Source: Campylobacteraceae bacterium (lineage in GTDB: Bacteria; Campylobacterota; Campylobacteria; Campylobacterales; Sulfurovaceae). From it: DNA of 5,932 nt. The position numbers and the translations under genes are program-made. Where the stretch lies: contig JAMOSA010000281.1 of NCBI GenBank assembly GCA_027063325.1, forward strand, positions 1 to 5,932. Direction: 5' to 3'. Numbering within the stretch: position 1 is the stretch's first letter; each line of letters starts with the position of its first letter. The notes under the pieces are model-generated. The model worked only from the letters and a program-made list of their open reading frames with translations. It searched no databases and was not told where the DNA came from. Below are positions 1 through 4,373 of this stretch, piece by piece.

Positions 1-240
1 GTATCATTTACAAGGGATAGTGGTATATTTGTATATGGATTATCAACCAGAGGTGCATTGGCTCTTGTATCTATGATTCGCTCTTGGGCATATTTGCACG
101 GTAGAGATTATGCGGTACCTGATGATTTGTTGGCAGTAGTTGGTGAAGTGTGTGTACATAGATTGAAGTTTAAAGAGGGCAAAAGTTCAATATCCCGGAT
201 AATTGATGAAATCTCTAAAAATATTTCTCCAGAATCGTAA
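1..240 (+). CDS. MoxR-family AAA+ ATPase, C-terminal fragment (5' end outside window)
   Basis: The reading frame is open from base 1 and stops with TAA at 238-240, leaving 79 visible residues. They match the C-terminal lid domain of MoxR ATPases: a sensor-2-like GLSTRGALAL segment (Arg at visible residue 17), then a helix with SWAYLHGRDY, then VPDDL and a terminal VHRL helix. The family's usual wording is close to SPRAALAL...GRDYVTPDDV...HRL. The Walker A and B and sensor-1 motifs lie to the left of the window, so ATPase competence cannot be judged. MoxR proteins are about 310-330 residues long and are thought to act as chaperone-like ATPases on partners encoded beside them, commonly DUF58 and VWA proteins. 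The next gene is DUF58, which supports the call. An internal TTG at 58 is not the start, because the homology continues upstream of it. The cellular substrate is unknown. Confidence 0.9.
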   Translation, partial: VSFTRDSGIFVYGLSTRGALALVSMIRSWAYLHGRDYAVPDDLLAVVGEVCVHRLKFKEGKSSISRIIDEISKNISPES

Positions 241-1075
241 GAGAATCAAACAAAGAGCTACTCCATTTAGTCTCTTTGTTGTAGTGTTACTCTTTGGACT
301 CTTCTTTGAAGCTTATATGCACAATTTCAATTTAGTATATATTACTCTGTTTTTTGTATTTGCCACTGCTTTTAGTGCCGGACCAATCGGGATTAGGAAT
401 ATCAAAAATATTGAAGCCAAATTTGACGGATGTGGGAGGCTGTTTGCAAATATTTTGGGTGAGTGTCGCATAAAAGTATCAAACAAAGGTATATATACAG
501 CCTGGGCATTGGATATTTTGTTTGAAGATAAAAAGATATATATAGGTTCAATAAAAGGTAGCAGTGTAGAGTTTGTCAAGGTAGAATACATAGCACCCAA
601 AAGAGGTTATTTATATATAAAAGAGTGCAAGATAGAATCACTCTTTCCTCTATCGACAGTTAGATTTCAAATAGATATAAAAGATTGCAAAAGAGTAGTA
701 GTATATCCTCAGCCAAAAGGTATTCCCCTCTCAAAATATCTTGCAATAAGCAAAAATTTTATAGGTGATGAGAGTGATTTTGACGGAGTAGGTACATACA
801 GTGGCAGTGAGAGTGCTTCACGCATACACTGGGCTTCAGTAGCAAAAGGAGAATTGGCAGTAAAAAAGTTTGTCAAAGAGTATCAAAGTCAAAAACTTGA
901 GTTTGATTTTATAAAAGCTGCAAATAGTGATGAGGATAGATTATCTCAACTTACTTTGTGGGTATTGGAGTGTGAAGAGGCTAAATTGGATTTTGTAATA
1001 TATATGCCAAATGGTATCTTAGATAGCCAAAAGGAGAATATTGATGAGATACTCACCAAATTCGCACTCTACTAA
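206..1075 (+). CDS. DUF58 domain membrane protein
   Basis: A 289-residue protein of unknown biochemical function, encoded beside moxR as is typical for DUF58. Two hydrophobic segments near the N-terminus (about residues 20-36 and 42-58) anchor it in the inner membrane. A beta-rich stretch follows, with the family pattern RGYLYIKECKIESLFPLSTV (about 134-153). The DUF58 signature lies at about 191-226 and contains RIHWASVAKGELAVKKF (206-222), matching the usual R-x-I-D-W-x-x-S-A-x-x-G-x-L-x-V-K pattern with His in place of Asp. No complete VWA/MIDAS domain is visible after it. I chose ATG 206 over TTG 203 three bases earlier; a weak GGAT sits about 6 nt upstream. The start lies 35 nt inside moxR, suggesting translational coupling, and the end overlaps the transglutaminase gene. 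The role is inferred as a membrane partner of MoxR. Confidence 0.88.
   Translation: MKSLKIFLQNRKRIKQRATPFSLFVVVLLFGLFFEAYMHNFNLVYITLFFVFATAFSAGPIGIRNIKNIEAKFDGCGRLFANILGECRIKVSNKGIYTAWALDILFEDKKIYIGSIKGSSVEFVKVEYIAPKRGYLYIKECKIESLFPLSTVRFQIDIKDCKRVVVYPQPKGIPLSKYLAISKNFIGDESDFDGVGTYSGSESASRIHWASVAKGELAVKKFVKEYQSQKLEFDFIKAANSDEDRLSQLTLWVLECEEAKLDFVIYMPNGILDSQKENIDEILTKFALY
1031..1036 (+). promoter_or_regulatory. Ribosome binding site of the transglutaminase gene
   Basis: AAGGAG lies 7 nt before ATG 1044, inside the end of the DUF58 gene. It is the strongest Shine-Dalgarno match in the three-gene operon and supports ATG 1044 (rather than an internal ATG) as the start, despite the 32-nt overlap with the upstream gene. 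Confidence 0.7.
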
Positions 1076-2984
1076 AGAGTTAAAACTGCTTGATTTGGCA
1101 TACTTGACAGTATTGCCACCTATACTCTTGATCACCAAACTCCCTATGCTTATCTTTATGGCTACAGTGGTATATCTGATATATAGAGATAAAAGATTAT
1201 CAGATAAAGCAATTTTGGGTATGACACTATGGGGATTGGTAGCTATTGCCATATCTATGTTTGGTTCATTCAATTTTGCCGGATTATCGAGATTGAAAGT
1301 ATTTGTAGAACTTATTATGTATCTGCTTATTTTGGCAGTATCATTGCAAAGATTGACAAAAGAGATAAATTTTTATCAAATAATATCCCCTATTTTACTT
1401 TTGGCTATTTCACTGTTTTTCTTTCATACCCTACCAATGCTTATATATGTAATATTTGAGATATTTGTATTGCTTTGGATAATTTTGGCTTATAGAATGC
1501 AAAGTAGTATAGAAGAGTCGCTCAAAATGACAGGTATGCTGTTTTTACTCTCACTTCCTTGGGTTATATTATTGTTTATATTCTTTCCCCGTATATCATT
1601 TGAACACGCCTCTTATGGATTCAAAAATGAAGAGGTGGCAAAAGAGGGATATGATGGCAAGATGTATGCCAATGAGAAGGCGGTAGGATTATTGTCTGAC
1701 AGGATAGTATTTGAAGTAGGATTCAATAGTGGCAAGATACCTCCATCTTCAAAACTCTACTTTAGAGGTTCTGTTTTGTATATAAAAAAGGGCAAAGAGT
1801 GGAAACCAATGCCTATAGGAGTACTTAGAAGATACAGACCAGCTAGATATGTAACACCCAATAGATATGATTATATAAAAGATATTGTAAGTTATCGCGT
1901 ATCTTTGTATCCTACAAAAAAGAGATGGATATATCTGCTCGATTTACCCATAGAGGCTCCAACAGGAGCTGTAATAGATAGTGATTTTTCTGTTACACTA
2001 AAGGGTGGGGTAAATGAACCTGTTATATATGATGCTGGTTCTGCTTTGGAGTATAAGTATGGTAGAGGAACATTAAAAAATGTATTGGATGTTGCTTTGG
2101 GTGCTGATAGCAAAATGGCACCAAGATGTGCAAAATTGGGAGCCAAAATTGCCAAGAAATACAAAAGTGCTTCACAAAGAGTTAAAGCTATATTGAAGTT
2201 TTTTTTAGATCAGAATCTAATGTACTCCCTAAGACCCAAAGGGTTAGATCCCAAAAATACGACAGATAGTTTTTTGTTTGATGTAAAACAGGGGTATTGT
2301 GTACATTTTGCAGACAGTTTTGCTCTGCTTTGCAGATTTGCCAAAGTACCCTCAAGAGTAGTTACGGGATACAAAGCAAAGCCAAAAAACAGTGTTAAAA
2401 ACTATTTGGCAGTCAAAGAAAAAGATGCTCATGCATGGGTAGAGGTATATATAGACAACTCTTGGGTTAGAGTTGATCCTACTGCTACAGCAAAAAAGAT
2501 GGATACTTTGAGTATGAATATAATAAATCAAACAGACACTATCAAAGATAAAGCATCTAAAATAAATCTGTATCTGCTTTATATCAAATACAAAGTAGAA
2601 GCCTGGATACTCTACTACAGCCACTTTAGACAAATGCAACTATATGAGAATATCAAAAACAGTCCCAGGTTTGCTCTTGTTTTTGTATCTACATTGATAG
2701 TATTGTTTGGGATTTTTGTACTCTTTTATTTATATCTCAAAAAAGAAAGATGTACAGACAAGGCATTGTGTATATTGGCACCTTTGTTAAAAAGACTTGA
2801 GAAAGAGGGGTATAAAAAAGAGACTTTTGAGAGTATAAGCTCATTTTTCAACAGATACTCAAAAGATGGAGAGATAGATATAAAAAGTATCGATAGACTC
2901 TATCATGAGTGCAAATATAAAGAGAGTAAAGATGCTTGTTATAAATTAAAAAATGAGATAAAGAGAATAAAAAAAAGTGTGTAG
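1044..2984 (+). CDS. TgpA-like membrane protein with transglutaminase-like domain (DUF3488/transglutaminase/DUF4129 type)
   Basis: A 646-residue integral membrane protein. The first ~181 residues hold about six hydrophobic segments (DUF3488-like). A large soluble region (about 182-541), expected outside the cytoplasm, carries the transglutaminase-like core. One more membrane segment lies at about 543-565, and a Lys-rich tail (566-646) resembles DUF4129. The papain-like triad is intact: Cys419 in KQGYCVHFAD (codon 2298-2300), His463 in KDAHAWVEV (2430-2432) and Asp478 in WVRVDPTA (2475-2477), with the typical VPSRVVTGY strand between Cys and His. In this family the enzyme may crosslink or cleave protein or peptidoglycan-linked peptides; the substrate is not known. 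I chose ATG 1044 because AAGGAG (1031-1036) sits 7 nt upstream; TTG 1041 is an alternative. It overlaps the DUF58 gene by 32 nt, making a MoxR-DUF58-transglutaminase operon. Confidence 0.9.
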   Translation: MRYSPNSHSTKELKLLDLAYLTVLPPILLITKLPMLIFMATVVYLIYRDKRLSDKAILGMTLWGLVAIAISMFGSFNFAGLSRLKVFVELIMYLLILAVSLQRLTKEINFYQIISPILLLAISLFFFHTLPMLIYVIFEIFVLLWIILAYRMQSSIEESLKMTGMLFLLSLPWVILLFIFFPRISFEHASYGFKNEEVAKEGYDGKMYANEKAVGLLSDRIVFEVGFNSGKIPPSSKLYFRGSVLYIKKGKEWKPMPIGVLRRYRPARYVTPNRYDYIKDIVSYRVSLYPTKKRWIYLLDLPIEAPTGAVIDSDFSVTLKGGVNEPVIYDAGSALEYKYGRGTLKNVLDVALGADSKMAPRCAKLGAKIAKKYKSASQRVKAILKFFLDQNLMYSLRPKGLDPKNTTDSFLFDVKQGYCVHFADSFALLCRFAKVPSRVVTGYKAKPKNSVKNYLAVKEKDAHAWVEVYIDNSWVRVDPTATAKKMDTLSMNIINQTDTIKDKASKINLYLLYIKYKVEAWILYYSHFRQMQLYENIKNSPRFALVFVSTLIVLFGIFVLFYLYLKKERCTDKALCILAPLLKRLEKEGYKKETFESISSFFNRYSKDGEIDIKSIDRLYHECKYKESKDACYKLKNEIKRIKKSV

Positions 2985-3048
2985 TATAGAAACACTATCT
3001 TAGATAATATATTTTTTCCTCTTTTAAATAGGAGTAATATTGTCTTAT

Positions 3049-3076
3049 TTGAAAAAATATGATATAGTTATATTAT
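3049..3076 (+). promoter_or_regulatory. Putative sigma70-type promoter of the superoxide reductase gene
   Basis: TTGAAA (3049-3054, five of six to TTGACA) and TATTAT (3071-3076, five of six to TATAAT) are separated by 16 bp. The predicted transcription start is near 3083, leaving a leader of roughly 38 nt before ATG 3121. Chance matches are common in DNA this AT-rich. The case rests on the combination of two good hexamers, near-ideal spacing, location in the only gap before this gene, and the dyad immediately downstream. Confidence 0.42.
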
Positions 3077-3078
3077 CA

Positions 3079-3098
3079 AACCTAATAGATATTAGGTT
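3079..3098 (+). promoter_or_regulatory. 20-bp near-perfect dyad, candidate operator of the superoxide reductase gene
   Basis: AACCTAATAGATATTAGGTT has 9-bp perfect arms (3079-3087 and 3090-3098) around a 2-bp centre. It begins 2 bp after the predicted -10 hexamer and spans the predicted start site, the classic position for a repressor operator. It does not resemble a canonical Fur/PerR box as I know them. Transcribed, it could also fold as an 8-bp stem with an AGAT loop, 12 nt before the Shine-Dalgarno, so an RNA-level role is possible. The binding factor is unknown. Confidence 0.5.
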
Positions 3099-3110
3099 AA
3101 ATCAAACAAA

Positions 3111-3115
3111 AAGGA
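3111..3115 (+). promoter_or_regulatory. Ribosome binding site deciding the superoxide reductase start
   Basis: AAGGA lies 5 nt before ATG 3121. It supports the 126-residue product over the longer version starting at TTG 3040. The longer version also has an AGGAG 5 nt upstream of it (3030-3034), but would place the putative promoter and operator inside the coding region. Confidence 0.65.
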
Positions 3116-3120
3116 TAGAT

Positions 3121-3501
3121 ATGCCAAAGATTAATAGATATGTAGATATAGATACAGTAGAAAGAGAAGCAAAAAAAGATTATATAGACAGACACTCTCC
3201 GTTTGTTCACTGTGAGAGTAGTGCAGCAAAAGGTGAGCCATTTACTGTAAAGGTAAAAGTAGGTAATGAGTATAGCCACCCTGATGATTTTGATCACTAT
3301 ATAGCTTATGTTCAATTGTGGAATGGTGAAGTATTGTTAGGTCAAGCTACATTTACTCCAGGAACTTTGGGTAATACCAAAGGGCATGTAGAGGTAGATT
3401 TCCATATCGTACCAACAGGTAAACTAAAGCTTACTGCAATGGCTTATTGTACAAAGCATGGTCTATGGGAGAGTGATCCTGTAGAAGTAGAAGTAAACTA
3501 A
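3121..3501 (+). CDS. Class II superoxide reductase (neelaredoxin-type)
   Basis: A 126-residue cytoplasmic enzyme that reduces superoxide to hydrogen peroxide without releasing oxygen, using electrons from a small redox protein such as rubredoxin. All five expected ligands of the Fe(His)4Cys centre are visible: His25 (DRHSPF), His53 and His59 (HPDDFDHY, the H-x5-H spacing of Pyrococcus SOR), and Cys110 and His113 in YCTKHGLWES, the family's hallmark C-x2-H-G-L-W-E. There is no N-terminal desulforedoxin domain with a second iron centre, hence class II, although about 20 extra residues precede the first ligand. The usual Glu-Lys before the first His is Asp23-Arg24 here. The frame is open back to TTG 3040, which would add 27 residues, but the RBS and conserved-looking MPKINRY start favour ATG 3121. 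It is probably transcribed alone from its own promoter and ends at a terminator, converging with frdB. Confidence 0.92.
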   Translation: MPKINRYVDIDTVEREAKKDYIDRHSPFVHCESSAAKGEPFTVKVKVGNEYSHPDDFDHYIAYVQLWNGEVLLGQATFTPGTLGNTKGHVEVDFHIVPTGKLKLTAMAYCTKHGLWESDPVEVEVN

Positions 3502-3620
3502 AAAATTCATCTACTACCCTTCTAACCTCCTTCAATCGGGCATTTTGCCCGATATTTTAATTAATCTAACACCTTATAGAAATCTTTTTAGTTTGTAAAA
3601 AGTATAAACCTAATAGTGTA
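3502..3620. other. Convergent intergenic region between superoxide reductase and frdB
   Basis: This 119-bp gap separates two converging genes. It contains the + strand terminator and a weak all-AT-type inverted repeat, CTTTTTA (3584-3590) and TAAAAAG (3596-3602), with no strong T tract behind it on the minus strand. An 11-nt copy of one arm of the upstream dyad (AAACCTAATAG, 3606-3616) lies just beyond the end of frdB. No ORF or RNA gene is seen. Confidence 0.6.
3535..3558 (+). terminator. Rho-independent terminator after superoxide reductase
   Basis: A perfect 7-bp stem, ATCGGGC (3535-3541) and GCCCGAT (3547-3553), closes an ATTTT loop and is followed by ATTTT and further AT-rich sequence. 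It begins 33 nt after the stop codon. Its GC-rich stem stands out from the AT-rich surroundings. Read on the other strand, the stem is followed by TGAAGG rather than a T tract, so it should serve the + strand only. Confidence 0.8.
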
Positions 3621-4373
3621 TTATCTCTTGCCAACTTCTGACATTTTTCTTCTAAGGTATGCAAGTTGTTCTTGAAGAGGCAGTTTTTTGGGGCAGTGAT
3701 CTTCACATGCCAATAGACTCATACAGCCAAATATTCCACTGTCATCACCTATCAATTCATACATATCTTCATCTGTTCTCTCATCTTGAGGATCTGCAGT
3801 AAATCTCATTATTCTGTTTAATCCAACTGCACCTACAAAATCTGGTCTCATCAAAGCAGTAGCACAAGAAGAGACACATATACCACACTCTATACATCTA
3901 TCTAGCTCGAATGTTGCATCTGCATCTTTTGGTTCAACCGGTTTTTCTATTCGGGAAATATCATGTTCTTGTGCTGAGTGTACCCATGATTCTACTCTTC
4001 TACTCATACCCTCCATCCATTTGCCTGTATTTACTGACAAATCTTTCAAAAGTTCAAAAGCAGGCATTGGCATAAGTTGTATTTTGCCATTTTCATAGTG
4101 GCTTGTTAATGTTTTGCATGCAAGCATAGGTTTACCGTTTATAAGCATTCCACAAGAGCCACAGATTCCAGCTCTACATACAAAATCAAATGCCAAATCA
4201 GGATCAAGAGACTCTCTTATGATATTTAGAGCAATAAAGAGTGTCATTCCAGGAGTCTCTTCAATTTTGTATATCTCAAAATGTGGTTTCGACTCTGGAT
4301 CAGATGGGTTGTATTTGAGTATCTCAAATGTAAGCATTCGCCCTTTTTTTGGGGTATTTTTACTATCAGGCAT
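3621..4373 (-). CDS. frdB: Fumarate reductase iron-sulfur subunit
   Basis: A 250-residue subunit passing electrons between the flavin of FrdA and the membrane quinone/heme subunit through three clusters. All 11 cluster cysteines are present in family spacing. The [2Fe-2S] set is Cys66, 71, 74 and 86 in CRAGICGSC and the later LAC. CIECGICVSSC gives Cys160, 163, 166 and 170, and CMSLLACEDHCPK gives Cys217, 223 and 227. By homology 160, 163, 166 and 227 bind [4Fe-4S], and 170, 217 and 223 bind [3Fe-4S]. The Wolinella-like FELDRCIECG, DERTDEDMYELIGDD and LAYLRRKM segments make this fumarate-reductase type rather than the CCG-domain methylmenaquinol type. The start ATG overlaps the end of frdA by 8 nt and has GGAG 6 nt upstream (4380-4383). 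It adds about ten residues compared with the Wolinella start; ATG at 4335-4337 (Met13) is a possible alternative. No cytochrome b gene follows. Confidence 0.95.
   Translation of the reverse strand: MPDSKNTPKKGRMLTFEILKYNPSDPESKPHFEIYKIEETPGMTLFIALNIIRESLDPDLAFDFVCRAGICGSCGMLINGKPMLACKTLTSHYENGKIQLMPMPAFELLKDLSVNTGKWMEGMSRRVESWVHSAQEHDISRIEKPVEPKDADATFELDRCIECGICVSSCATALMRPDFVGAVGLNRIMRFTADPQDERTDEDMYELIGDDSGIFGCMSLLACEDHCPKKLPLQEQLAYLRRKMSEVGKR

Noticed and set aside
313..600. Minus-strand 95-codon ORF inside the DUF58 gene
   Set aside because: It lies wholly antisense to a gene with clear family motifs, with no RBS or recognisable protein character.
1019..1273. Minus-strand 84-codon ORF spanning the DUF58/transglutaminase junction
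   Set aside because: It is a shadow of two overlapping real genes, and its composition is the complement of membrane-helix codons.
1892..2639. Minus-strand ORFs at 1892-2164 and 2352-2639
   Set aside because: Both are antisense to the transglutaminase domain, whose catalytic motifs are intact on the + strand.
2976..3017. Possible terminator after the transglutaminase gene
   Set aside because: Only weak pairings are present: AGTGT/ACACT with an 11-nt loop, and TATCT-T-AGATA, which cannot form a proper loop. A T6 run follows (3012-3017), but no convincing stem precedes it.
3059..3067. Mini upstream ORF (ATG ATA TAG) before the SOR gene
   Set aside because: It has only two codons and no Shine-Dalgarno, and lies within the putative promoter spacer, so it is probably not transcribed as leader.
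3121..3501. SoxZ/SoxY-type sulfur-oxidation protein as an alternative identity for the SOR gene
   Set aside because: The beta-sandwich fold is superficially related, but the four His plus one Cys iron ligands and C-x2-HGLWE are specific to superoxide reductase.
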